Translations under genes and position numbers: made by a program | Notes under the pieces: generated by a model | What the model was told of the DNA's origin: nothing | Database searches by the model: none | The model's input: the letters and a program-made list of their open reading frames with translations, nothing else | Assembly (NCBI RefSeq): GCF_003990335.1 | Contig: NZ_CP034683.1 | Location: forward strand, 3,703,501 to 3,767,500 | Source of the DNA: Rheinheimera mangrovi | Lineage (GTDB): Bacteria > Pseudomonadota > Gammaproteobacteria > Enterobacterales > Alteromonadaceae | Length of the DNA stretch: 64,000 nucleotides | Direction: 5' to 3' | Part shown: positions 8,377 through 16,990 of the stretch, piece by piece | How positions within the stretch are numbered: position 1 is the first letter of the stretch | Layout of the letters: each line of letters starts with the position of its first letter

Positions 8377-11300
8377 ATGTTATCGCAATTTTTTATCAAA
8401 AGACCTATTTTTGCCGCTGTGCTGTCGCTGCTGATTTTTATCGGCGGCGCCATAGCCGTCTGGCAATTGCCTATCACTGAATATCCTGAAGTGGTACCTC
8501 CTACAGTGGTCGTCACAGCTAACTATCCGGGTGCTAACCCTAAAGTTATAGCGGACACAGTCGCATCCCCTTTAGAGCAGGAAATTAACGGTGTTGAAGA
8601 CATGTTGTATATGTCTTCACAAGCGACTTCAGATGGCCGTATGACCTTAACCATTACTTTCGCTATAGGTACTGACGTTGATCGCGCTCAGACACAAGTG
8701 CAAAGTCGTGTCGACAGAGCAAAACCTCGTCTGCCGCAGGAAGTGCAACGTTTAGGCGTAGTGACTGAAAAATCATCACCGGATTTAACCATGGTGGTGC
8801 ATTTAACCTCACCGGATGACAGATACGATATGTTGTATTTGTCGAACTATGCGGCGCTGAACGTCAAAGACGAATTAGCCCGTATTGATGGTGTGGGTGC
8901 AGTACGTTTATTTGGTGCCAGTGAATACAGCTTACGTATCTGGCTGGACCCGAATAAAGTTTCTGCCGTAGGTTTATCACCAGCCCAGGTATTGGCGGCT
9001 ATCCGTGAACAAAACCAACAGGCTGCAGCCGGTTCTTTAGGTGCTCAGCCTGCAGGTGACAGCGATTTCCAAATCCTGATTAACGTCAAAGGCCGTTTAA
9101 CCACAGAACAGGAATTTGCCGACATCATAGTGAAAGTGGGTGAAGACGGCGAAGTGACCCGTGTCCGTGATATAGGCCGGGTGGAGTTAGGTGCTCAGTC
9201 TTATGCGCTGCGCTCATTACTGAATAACAAAGATGCTGTGGCTATTCCAATTTTCCAGGCTTCAGGTTCAAACGCTATCCAGATTTCTGATGATGTCCGT
9301 GCCACTATGGCAGAGCTGTCGAAAGGTTTCCCTGAAGGATTAACTTACGACATCGTCTACGACCCGACTGTATTCGTGCGCGGTTCTATTGAAGCTGTAG
9401 TCAAAACTCTGCTGGAAGCTATATTGCTGGTAGTACTGGTGGTGGTGCTGTTCCTGCAAACCTGGCGTGCTTCTATTATTCCTTTAGTGGCAGTGCCTGT
9501 GTCTTTGGTCGGTACTTTTGCCTTTATGCATATGCTGGGCTTCTCGCTGAACGCTTTATCCTTATTCGGTCTGGTTTTGGCCATAGGTATAGTGGTCGAT
9601 GACGCCATAGTGGTAGTCGAAAACGTCGAGCGGAATATTGCAGATGGCTTATCTCCAGTAGCCGCCACTCAAAAAGCCATGAAAGAAGTAACAGGCCCAA
9701 TTGTTGCCACTACCTTGGTGTTGGCTGCTGTATTTATTCCTACCGCTTTTATGTCAGGTTTAACAGGTCAGTTTTATAAGCAATTTGCCTTAACTATCAC
9801 TATTTCTACCTTTATCTCAGCGCTGAACTCCTTAACTTTAAGTCCGGCTTTATCGGCTTTGTTGTTAAAACCTCATGGCGCTAAACCAGACGGCTTAACC
9901 CGTGTGCTGAACAAAGCTTTTGGCAGCTGGTTATTTGATCCTTTTAACCGCCTGTTTAGCAAAGCCTCTAAAGGTTATGGTCTGATGGTGCGTAAAGTCA
10001 TTCGTTTTGGCGGCATTATCGGCATTCTGTACATTGGCTTAGTTGGCTTAACAGCAGTGCAGTTCCAGCAAACACCTACAGGTTATGTGCCTGGTCAGGA
10101 CAAGCAGTATTTAGTGGCCTTTGCTCAGTTACCGGACGCATCGTCTTTAGATCGTACCGAAGCTGTGATTAAAGAAATGTCCCGTATTGCGGCTGAACAT
10201 CCGGGTGTGGCGAACTCTATCTCCTTCCCTGGCTTGTCGATCAACGGTTTTACCAACAGCCCAAGCGCAGGCATAGTCTTTGTGGGTCTGGATGACTTCG
10301 ATAAAAGATCATCCCCAGAATTATCAGGCAATGCCATAGCTGCTGCCTTAAACCAGAAATTTGCCGGTATTCAGGACGCTTTTATCGCTATATTCCCGCC
10401 GCCACCAGTACAAGGTTTAGGCACAATAGGCGGTTTCCGTCTGCAAATTCAGGACAGAGCTAATCTGGGTTATGAAGAGCTGGCTGCTGTGTCTATGCAA
10501 GTAATGCAAAAAGCCTGGGCAACGCCTGAACTGGCCGGTGTGTTCTCCAGTTATCAGGTGAACGTACCGCAGCTTGACCTTGAGGTCGACCGTACCAAAG
10601 CCAAACAACAAGGCGTGAACCTGGACGAGATTTTTCAAACATTGCAGGTCTATATGGGCTCGGCTTATGTCAACGACTTCAACCAGTTTGGCCGGACTTA
10701 TCAGGTAAATGTGCAGGCGGACGAGCAATTCCGTCAGGATCCTGAACAAATCCGTCAGTTGAAAGTGCGCAATAACGCCGGTGAAATGATCCCGTTGGGT
10801 TCCTTTATCAACGTGAAACATTCAGCTGGCCCTGACCGCGTTATGCACTACAACGGTTACACCACAGCTGAAATTAACGGTGGCCCTGCTGCAGGTTACA
10901 GCACTGGTGAAGCTCAGGCTGCCATTGAAAAAATTCTGGCTGAAACCTTACCTGTTGGCATGACCTACGAGTGGACAGAACTGACTTATCAGCAAATTCT
11001 GGCTGGCAATTCCGAACTCTTAGTGTTCCCGCTGGTAATACTGTTGGTATTTATGGTGCTGGCTGCTCAGTACGAAAGCTTAACTTTACCGCTGGCTATT
11101 ATCCTGATTGTGCCTATGACCTTGTTGTCGGCCATGACAGGTGTCTGGATCTACGGTGGTGATAACAACATCTTCACTCAGATAGGCTTGATAGTACTGG
11201 TGGGGCTCGCGACGAAAAACGCCATCTTAATAGTCGAATTTGCCAAAGAGCTACAAGACCACGGCATGAAAACTATGGATGCCATTCTGGAAGCAGCCCG

Positions 11301-11550
11301 CTTACGTCTGCGTCCAATTTTAATGACCTCCATCGCCTTTATTATGGGTGTGGTGCCTATGGTGTTCTCCAGCGGAGCTGGTTCGGAAATGCGTCAGGCC
11401 ATGGGGGTAGCTGTATTCGCCGGTATGATTGGCGTCACAATCTTCGGACTGATTTTAACACCACTGTTTTATTACGTTCTGGCTAAACGCCGTGACCGCC
11501 AACTGGCGCAGGCCCCTGTCGCAGCAATTGAGGACACTCATCATGCGTAA
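8377..11550 (+). CDS. RND multidrug efflux permease, HAE1 family (MexF-like)
   Basis: 1057 residues, full length for an AcrB/MexF-type pump. It opens MLSQFFIKRPIFAAVLSLLI, with the first helix followed by ITEYPEVVPPTVVVTANYPG, closest in style to MexF. Twelve membrane helices are split by two large periplasmic loops. The proton-relay pair Asp408-Asp409 in GIVVDDAIVVVEN and Lys947 in GLATKNAILIVEFA are all present. It exports drugs from periplasm or membrane through a trimeric assembly, driven by the proton gradient. MexF relatives often take fluoroquinolones, chloramphenicol and trimethoprim, but substrates here are unknown. The stop overlaps the start of the next gene by 8 bp. Confidence 0.96.
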   Translation: MLSQFFIKRPIFAAVLSLLIFIGGAIAVWQLPITEYPEVVPPTVVVTANYPGANPKVIADTVASPLEQEINGVEDMLYMSSQATSDGRMTLTITFAIGTDVDRAQTQVQSRVDRAKPRLPQEVQRLGVVTEKSSPDLTMVVHLTSPDDRYDMLYLSNYAALNVKDELARIDGVGAVRLFGASEYSLRIWLDPNKVSAVGLSPAQVLAAIREQNQQAAAGSLGAQPAGDSDFQILINVKGRLTTEQEFADIIVKVGEDGEVTRVRDIGRVELGAQSYALRSLLNNKDAVAIPIFQASGSNAIQISDDVRATMAELSKGFPEGLTYDIVYDPTVFVRGSIEAVVKTLLEAILLVVLVVVLFLQTWRASIIPLVAVPVSLVGTFAFMHMLGFSLNALSLFGLVLAIGIVVDDAIVVVENVERNIADGLSPVAATQKAMKEVTGPIVATTLVLAAVFIPTAFMSGLTGQFYKQFALTITISTFISALNSLTLSPALSALLLKPHGAKPDGLTRVLNKAFGSWLFDPFNRLFSKASKGYGLMVRKVIRFGGIIGILYIGLVGLTAVQFQQTPTGYVPGQDKQYLVAFAQLPDASSLDRTEAVIKEMSRIAAEHPGVANSISFPGLSINGFTNSPSAGIVFVGLDDFDKRSSPELSGNAIAAALNQKFAGIQDAFIAIFPPPPVQGLGTIGGFRLQIQDRANLGYEELAAVSMQVMQKAWATPELAGVFSSYQVNVPQLDLEVDRTKAKQQGVNLDEIFQTLQVYMGSAYVNDFNQFGRTYQVNVQADEQFRQDPEQIRQLKVRNNAGEMIPLGSFINVKHSAGPDRVMHYNGYTTAEINGGPAAGYSTGEAQAAIEKILAETLPVGMTYEWTELTYQQILAGNSELLVFPLVILLVFMVLAAQYESLTLPLAIILIVPMTLLSAMTGVWIYGGDNNIFTQIGLIVLVGLATKNAILIVEFAKELQDHGMKTMDAILEAARLRLRPILMTSIAFIMGVVPMVFSSGAGSEMRQAMGVAVFAGMIGVTIFGLILTPLFYYVLAKRRDRQLAQAPVAAIEDTHHA

Positions 11551-12967
11551 AACTATTCGCTTAACCGCTATCAGTATGGCTTTAGCATCGCTGTTATTTG
11601 GTTGTGCTTCGGTAGGGCCAAGTTATGCAGCGCCTGTAACAGCAAACCTGGTGCAACTGCCTGCTGAATACAAAGCAGCTGATAAAGCCCAAAGCTGGTG
11701 GCAGCAATTTAATGACCTGGTGCTGAGCCAACTGATAGAAAAAGCACTGCAGAATAACCAGACATTAGCTGCAGCAGAAGCCAACGTAAAACGTGCTTAT
11801 GCCGCTTTTGAAGACAGCGACAATGATTATCTGCCGCGTGTGGATATCACCGCCAGTCAGCAAAACAATCAGGTACCAGACAGCGCAGCAGTAAACGCAG
11901 GACAAATTCAACGTCAGGCTAACTTAGGTGGAGCTTTGAGCTGGGATTTAGATTTGTTTGGCAAACTGCGACGCGCTGCGGAAGCTGCCAATGCCAGAGC
12001 ACAAGGTGCTGAACTGGCATGGCAGGAAGCCAAAGTGCAATTGTTAGCCCAGGTAGCCGCCAGTTATGGCGACTACCGCGGCGCTGAACTGCGCCTGGCC
12101 GTGGCTGAACAAAACCTCGGCAATTTACGCCGCACCAAGCAGATTATTCTGGCGCGCCGTGATGCAGGTTTTGCCTCTGATCTGGAAATCAGCCGCATAG
12201 ACGCGCAGATTTATCAGTTGCAAAGCTCGCTGCCGCAGTTTCAGTTTGCCAAAGCTCAGGCCAACGCCACCATAGCGGCTTTAGTAGCGCAGCCTGCAGA
12301 GCAATTTGTAGTTGCGACTAAAGCAGAGGCTTTGCCTGAACTGAACAAACCTTTGTCTTTTGCCAATCAGCATAACTATTTAAAGTTCAGAACTGATGTC
12401 GCTGTAGCAGAGCGCGAACTGGCAGCCAGTACCGCAGATATAGGTGTGGCTACAGCCGAGTTATACCCGGAAGTGTCTGTCAGTGGGTTTTTAGGTTTTA
12501 TCTCAAGCCCTGGCCTGAGTCTTGGTTCCCAAAATGAAGCCTGGAGTATAGCGCCTAGTTTACGCTGGCAAGCGACAGAGCTGAGCTCTATTCAGGCCCG
12601 TATTCGTGGCGCTGAAGCAGAGCAGCAAATGGCCTTCGCCCGCTTTCAGCAAACGGTGTTTGATGCGCTGGCGCAAATGCAGACCTCATTGCAAGGTTAC
12701 AGAACCAGCCGCGAGCAACAGCTAAGCGCGCAACAACAAGTGGCGGCCACTGAACAGGCAGTGCAACTGACTCGCGCTCAATATGAAGCTGGCACCACTG
12801 AGTTTCTGGACTTGCTGGACGCCGAACGTGAGTGGTTAGCAGCCCGCGATCAGCAAGCCGTGTTGTCTGCGCAAAGCTTCCAGCGTTTAGTCTCTATTTA
12901 CCGGGCTTTTGCGGGTGGCATAGAACTGCAGCAAGACGCTCAGCAAGTGGCCTTAGTGCAAAACTAA
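11543..12967 (+). CDS. RND efflux outer-membrane channel lipoprotein (NodT/OprN family)
   Basis: 474 residues. The ATG at 11543 overlaps the last 8 bp of the pump gene, giving translational coupling; the product then has a lipoprotein signal ending SLLFGCASVGPSY. Two repeated OEP domains with long helices are visible: YKAADKAQSWWQQFNDLVLSQLIEKALQNNQTL early, and AQYEAGTTEFLDLLDAEREWLAARDQ in the second half, a highly conserved TolC-family stretch. It forms the trimeric outer-membrane duct for the MFP-RND pair. A strong intrinsic terminator lies about 45 bp past its stop and closes the operon. Confidence 0.94.
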   Translation: MRKTIRLTAISMALASLLFGCASVGPSYAAPVTANLVQLPAEYKAADKAQSWWQQFNDLVLSQLIEKALQNNQTLAAAEANVKRAYAAFEDSDNDYLPRVDITASQQNNQVPDSAAVNAGQIQRQANLGGALSWDLDLFGKLRRAAEAANARAQGAELAWQEAKVQLLAQVAASYGDYRGAELRLAVAEQNLGNLRRTKQIILARRDAGFASDLEISRIDAQIYQLQSSLPQFQFAKAQANATIAALVAQPAEQFVVATKAEALPELNKPLSFANQHNYLKFRTDVAVAERELAASTADIGVATAELYPEVSVSGFLGFISSPGLSLGSQNEAWSIAPSLRWQATELSSIQARIRGAEAEQQMAFARFQQTVFDALAQMQTSLQGYRTSREQQLSAQQQVAATEQAVQLTRAQYEAGTTEFLDLLDAEREWLAARDQQAVLSAQSFQRLVSIYRAFAGGIELQQDAQQVALVQN

Positions 12968-13012
12968 AGCCGTGGAAGGCAGACTCCCTGCCTGTGTGAA
13001 CGAGTAACTTTT

Positions 13013-13056
13013 GGGCGTCCGGTTAGTCCCATTTCCCAACGGACGCCCTTTTTTTT
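13013..13056 (+). terminator. Rho-independent terminator of the efflux operon
   Basis: GGGCGTCC (13013-13020) pairs with GGACGCCC (13041-13048) and is followed by eight T. The 20-base loop is long, but the GC stem and T-run are clear. It separates the efflux operon from the metallo-beta-lactamase gene. Confidence 0.88.
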
Positions 13057-13198
13057 CACCAGCGACCACAATCCTTATTGCAGGTCTCGCCAATTTACCC
13101 TCCAGCAAAATAGCTGTGTCACTCCAATTTGCTTTGCTATAAGCTGATTGCAATCAAAGGCATGCCTCTTGCCTGACGGCTTCATTCTGGAGACTTCC

Positions 13199-14116
13199 AT
13201 GAAACAACATCTGGTGGCACTCTCACTTCTTTCCGCATTATCAGCGTGCTCTGCACCACAACTCAGCGCACCTATCGCCACAGCCACTGTGCCTCAGCCC
13301 ATTGATCCTATTGTTTGTGCAGACAATTCAGGTTGGGATGATCCTGCAACACCACGGCAGATTTTTGGTAATAGCTGGTACGTTGGCACTTGTGGCATCA
13401 GCGCTATTTTAATTACCTCACCACAAGGCCATGTGCTGATTGACAGTGGTACAGAAAAAGCAGCCCCTCAGGTAGCAGCCAATATCGAAGCACTTGGCTT
13501 TAAGCTGCAGGATGTACGTGTGTTATTAATGACGCATGAGCATCATGACCACAGTGGTGGTATGGCCTATTTACAACAGGTGACCAAAGCCCCTCTTTTT
13601 GCCAGGGCCCCTGCCGATTTGGTGATGCGTACAGGGAAAAGCAGCAGGAGCGACCCACAATTTTTAGAATCGCCAGCCATGGCTGCGGTCAGCAAAGTGA
13701 CCACAATTCAGGATAACCAAAAAGTGACTACAGGCTCACTGGAGATACAGTCAATAGCTACACCAGGTCATACGCCGGGCAGCACCAGCTGGAGCTGGAT
13801 TTCATGCGATGAAAAGCAATGCCTTAATATGGCCTACATTGACAGCCTGACCGCTATTTCAGACAACGAATACCGCTACAGCGACGATAACAGTCATCCG
13901 GGTTATCTGGCATCGTTTCGCACTGCACTAGAACAAATCAGCCTGTTACCCTGTGACATTTTGCTGACGCCTCATCCTGGTGCAAGCGCGACGTGGCAAC
14001 GACTTGGTGCGGAGCCAAGCCAGCCTTTAGTCAATCGCAATGGCTGTCGTGACTATTCATCCAACGCCAGTAAGACGCTGGAGAAACGTCTGTCTGACGA
14101 AAACTCAGCTCGCTAG
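13199..14116 (+). CDS. Subclass B3 metallo-beta-lactamase
   Basis: 305 residues. The start at 13199 follows CTGGAGA and gives a lipoprotein-like signal with LSALSACSAP, so the enzyme may be lipid-anchored or cleaved into the periplasm. The core SWYVGTCGISAILITSPQGH is typical of B3 enzymes. All zinc ligands are visible: His113, His115, Asp117 and His118 in THEHHDHSGG, His191 in GHTPGST, and His259 in TPHPGA. The serine in AYIDSLTAIS takes the place of the conserved B3 Ser near the second zinc. It should hydrolyse beta-lactams, probably including carbapenems, though breadth cannot be predicted. It has its own promoter region and no mobile-element signs, so it looks like a resident chromosomal gene. 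Confidence 0.92.
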   Translation: MKQHLVALSLLSALSACSAPQLSAPIATATVPQPIDPIVCADNSGWDDPATPRQIFGNSWYVGTCGISAILITSPQGHVLIDSGTEKAAPQVAANIEALGFKLQDVRVLLMTHEHHDHSGGMAYLQQVTKAPLFARAPADLVMRTGKSSRSDPQFLESPAMAAVSKVTTIQDNQKVTTGSLEIQSIATPGHTPGSTSWSWISCDEKQCLNMAYIDSLTAISDNEYRYSDDNSHPGYLASFRTALEQISLLPCDILLTPHPGASATWQRLGAEPSQPLVNRNGCRDYSSNASKTLEKRLSDENSAR

Positions 14117-14162
14117 AGGCTGAGTTTGTGCCTGCTTCGACAGAGGCACTTTAAGTTCCTAT

Positions 14163-14181
14163 TGATAACTATTCTTATCCG
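14163..14181. promoter_or_regulatory. Possible Fur box
   Basis: GATAACTATTCTTATC has perfect GATAA/TTATC arms and resembles the Fur consensus, with about 11 of 14 matches in a 7-1-7 alignment. It lies about 50 bp before the PepSY gene, a class often iron-regulated. The arm spacing is shorter than in the classical 19-mer, so this is tentative. Confidence 0.4.
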
Positions 14182-14231
14182 CATTATTATTGGCACCGTT
14201 TTGATAACTTATTTTTAAGGCTGAATTTCCG

Positions 14232-15383
14232 GTGTTTAAACTCAAACAACGCTTCTGGTTTTTATTACACGGCTGGGTGGGTTTACCTGTCTGGTTAATC
14301 TTTTGCGCTGTGTGTTTAACGGGCACCATAGCGGTGTTCAGTCATGAATTGACCTGGTTAACTAACCCAAACTCCAGAGCAGAAAATCCGCAAAATCTGC
14401 CAGTCAAACCTGCCACAGACTTGATTGCTGCGGTAAAGGCTGAAGTGCCAGATGCTGAAATTGGCACAGTACTGGTGATGGAACCTTATCTGGTCAACGC
14501 CATTGTATTTTCTACCGCCAAAGCGCCTTTTGGCATAGCTTATGTGAACCAGTACACAGCTCAGGTGCAGGAGCTAAATTACGGCCTGAACTTCATTACT
14601 TTTATGCGTTCCTTGCATGGTTGGTTATTGTTCCCCTGGCACAGTAGTTACAGTGTTGGCTATTACCTGGTCAGTGGCATGGCCATACTGATGCTGGTGT
14701 CTTTAATTACAGGTTTAGTTATTTATAAAAACTTCTGGCGTTCTTTTACACAACCCAAAGTAAGGCTGCACCAAGGCCGGAAAACCCTGCTGACCGACCT
14801 GCACCGTTTAGCTGGTGTCTGGTCGATTTGGTTTTTAGTGGTGATGAGTCTGACCGGATTGTGGTATCTGCTGCAGGCCATTTTATGGCACAACGATATT
14901 GAGTTTTATCATGAGACGCCAATTCTGACGGCAGCCGAAGTGCCTGCTGCAGGGCAAAAACATACACCGCCTTATTCATTGGAAGATGCGCTGGTCATCG
15001 CCAAACAGACCTTGCCTGAGTTACAGCCGGCTTACATTATGATGCCAGAGCATAACAGGGATTTGTATCGTATTTCAGGTTCAGGCGATTCGATATTTTT
15101 TGATCAGTACTCCTACTCTGTCGCAGTAAATCCCTGGACAGGTCAGGTCACGGACGTACATACCCCGGATAAAATGGGCAAGCTTGAAGTACTGAGCCAT
15201 ATTGCTGATCCGCTGCATTACGGCACTTTAGGTGGTATTTGGACCAAAATAATCTGGTTCCTGTTTGGCTTGCTGTTATCCGGTATGTCCATTACAGGTT
15301 TTATGATTTGGGGTAGCCGCACTATTAAAGCGGCCCGCACAGAATCTGCAACTAGCTACACAACTTCAGAGGTAAACTCCTGA
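14232..15383 (+). CDS. PepSY-associated TM helix protein
   Basis: 383 residues, starting at GTG because no ATG precedes the first membrane helix (FWFLLHGWVGLPVWLIFCAVCLTGTIAVFSHEL). The four-helix PepSY_TM layout is clear: FMRSLHGWLLFPWHSSYSVGYYLVSGMAIL, then LTDLHRLAGVWSIWFLVVMSLTGLWYLLQAI, and a final helix near residues 338-362. PepSY segments lie in the periplasmic loops. Conserved His residues in the helices suggest metal or haem binding. Family members sit beside siderophore receptors and some are ferric-siderophore reductases. No receptor is adjacent here. Its stop overlaps the next start by one base (TGATG). Confidence 0.85.
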   Translation: MFKLKQRFWFLLHGWVGLPVWLIFCAVCLTGTIAVFSHELTWLTNPNSRAENPQNLPVKPATDLIAAVKAEVPDAEIGTVLVMEPYLVNAIVFSTAKAPFGIAYVNQYTAQVQELNYGLNFITFMRSLHGWLLFPWHSSYSVGYYLVSGMAILMLVSLITGLVIYKNFWRSFTQPKVRLHQGRKTLLTDLHRLAGVWSIWFLVVMSLTGLWYLLQAILWHNDIEFYHETPILTAAEVPAAGQKHTPPYSLEDALVIAKQTLPELQPAYIMMPEHNRDLYRISGSGDSIFFDQYSYSVAVNPWTGQVTDVHTPDKMGKLEVLSHIADPLHYGTLGGIWTKIIWFLFGLLLSGMSITGFMIWGSRTIKAARTESATSYTTSEVNS

Positions 15384-15841
15384 TGGCACAACGTTCAGAT
15401 AATTGGTGGCAACGTAACAAGTTTAAACTCAATGCTTTAGTGCTTATTTTACCATTCTGGTTTTTATACGACTCCTTAAGCCCGGTGTTTCCACCTTCGT
15501 GGTCGACTCAGAAAATTGGTACTTTTGAAGTGACTCCAACCCCTCTGACCAATGATGCGCCTTACCAGCATCATGGCGAGTGGGTGAAAGATTTCAGCCT
15601 GCAATTTTGTGAAGGTTGTGTAGCTAACATTCGTCAGGCTTACATGGCGATAGCGGCAGAACAACCTGCTCTTGAAGACTTCGCCGAAGCCGATCTGAGT
15701 ATCCTGCACGGCAGCTCTTTTGCCCAGCATGTGCACGCCAAAGCCACAGCTATGCCTAAAGCAGGCGATAAAGTCTGGTTACTCATTGAAGACTGGCAAG
15801 GTCAGGTGCATGTTGGTGCATGGGATTGGCCACAGTCTTAA
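15383..15841 (+). CDS. Small membrane-anchored CxxC protein, partner of the PepSY protein
   Basis: 152 residues, function unknown. One N-terminal helix (LNALVLILPFWFLYDSL, residues ~16-33) follows a basic stretch, so the rest should face the periplasm. The soluble part has FCEGCVANIRQ (a CxxC pair near residue 79) and two His-rich stretches, QHHGEW and FAQHVHAKA. Cys and His together would suit metal or haem handling or thiol redox, which would fit a reductase partner for the PepSY gene. It is translationally coupled to that gene. No better family assignment can be made by eye. Confidence 0.75.
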   Translation: MAQRSDNWWQRNKFKLNALVLILPFWFLYDSLSPVFPPSWSTQKIGTFEVTPTPLTNDAPYQHHGEWVKDFSLQFCEGCVANIRQAYMAIAAEQPALEDFAEADLSILHGSSFAQHVHAKATAMPKAGDKVWLLIEDWQGQVHVGAWDWPQS

Positions 15842-15847
15842 AATTAA

Positions 15848-15893
15848 GGTTCAGAGTAAAATTAAGCCTAAAAGCTTAATTTTACTCTGAACC
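15848..15893. repeat. 20-bp perfect inverted repeat, REP-like hairpin
   Basis: GGTTCAGAGTAAAATTAAGC (15848-15867) and its exact complement (15874-15893) flank a 6-base loop. It begins 7 bp after the stop of the CxxC gene. It is AT-rich inside, with GG/CC ends and no T-run, so it is unlike a standard terminator. A TTTTACTCTGA-type motif is one I recall near REP-associated transposase genes in gammaproteobacteria; no such gene is in this window. Confidence 0.8.
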
Positions 15894-15976
15894 CAATCAA
15901 CTTTTGTTACAATCCCAAGCACAAATTTATCCGCTAAAGCGTTACACTCAGACCGCGAATGTTCACGGGGTTGGCT

Positions 15977-16990
15977 ATGAGACTGTTCTGGTTAGTGCTG
16001 CTGTTTTCTTATCAAGGCCAGACTATGGCCCACAGCTGGCCTGGTTTTGCCAAACAACAGTCTTGTCTTGAACTTTACCCCACTTATCCACAACTGGTCG
16101 CTGACATCCGCCAGCAGACGCCTTGGTACAGTCTGGATCACTGGCTTGCCCCCTGGTTGTTGCCAGAACAGCAGTTCGAAAACACTCAACAACAGCTGGA
16201 TTGCGCTCAGTTGGAATACCACTCCGATAATTTCTTAGTGCAAGCCTGGGGTCTACAGCCTAAGGCGACTCAATCAAAAAAATGGCCAGTGATTATTTAC
16301 AACAGAGGCGGTAATTCAGCTTTAGGGCGGTTGGATTTTGTCTCGGTATTACGTCAGCTAAGCCCTTTAGCTCAACAAGGGTTTATTGTGCTGGCCAGCC
16401 AGTACCGGGGGTCAGTGCCGCAGGATCAAAAAACCTATGGCAAAGATCAGTTTGGCGGCGCTGATGTGAATGACATTCATCAGTTGATTGAACTGGCGAA
16501 AAATCTGCCTGAGGCAGATGCAGATAATGTGTTTTTATACGGCATAAGCCGGGGTGGCATGATGAGCTATCTGACGGCACAGCAACGTGGAGATATTCGC
16601 GCCATGGCCATTACCGGCGCCCCAACAGATTTAGTCACAGAACTACCACGCTTGCCAGAAATGGAGATTATTTTCCGCAGCCTGATCCCCAATTATGATC
16701 AAAACAAACAACAAGCATTGCAACAACGCTCAGTCTTGTATTGGGCAGAAGAGTTACCAGCCAACTTACCTATACTGTTAATGTATGGTGGTGAAGATCA
16801 AAGAGTGCACCCGGATAATTCAAAACGACTGGCGGCTAAGCTGACAGAGCTGAAGCGGCCGGTAAAGCTGATTGAATTTACCTATGCCGATCACCTGTTA
16901 ACAGACTACAAAGAGCAGGAACGTGAGGCTATGCTGCACTGGTTTCGTCAGCACCAATACAACAGCCAAAAACCTGTCGCAGCACCTTAA
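15977..16990 (+). CDS. Secreted alpha/beta hydrolase (S9/dienelactone-hydrolase-like)
   Basis: 337 residues. ATG 15977 is preferred over the one 18 bp earlier because GGGG precedes it at good spacing and the product opens with a signal peptide (LFWLVLLFSYQGQTMAHS). The catalytic triad is visible: Ser in GISRGGMMSY, Asp in MYGGEDQRVHPDNS and His in TYADHLLTDY. PVIIYNRGGNS forms the early strand with the oxyanion region. This is the C-terminal catalytic fold of prolyl-oligopeptidase relatives without a beta-propeller, so it may be a peptidase or esterase. The stop codon overlaps that of the convergent cyclase gene by 4 bp (TTAA), so there is no room for a separate terminator. Confidence 0.8.
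   Translation: MRLFWLVLLFSYQGQTMAHSWPGFAKQQSCLELYPTYPQLVADIRQQTPWYSLDHWLAPWLLPEQQFENTQQQLDCAQLEYHSDNFLVQAWGLQPKATQSKKWPVIIYNRGGNSALGRLDFVSVLRQLSPLAQQGFIVLASQYRGSVPQDQKTYGKDQFGGADVNDIHQLIELAKNLPEADADNVFLYGISRGGMMSYLTAQQRGDIRAMAITGAPTDLVTELPRLPEMEIIFRSLIPNYDQNKQQALQQRSVLYWAEELPANLPILLMYGGEDQRVHPDNSKRLAAKLTELKRPVKLIEFTYADHLLTDYKEQEREAMLHWFRQHQYNSQKPVAAP

Noticed and set aside
8377..11550. Long antisense frames within the RND pump gene
   Set aside because: Typical shadow frames of a long GC-balanced coding region, without start sites or family motifs.
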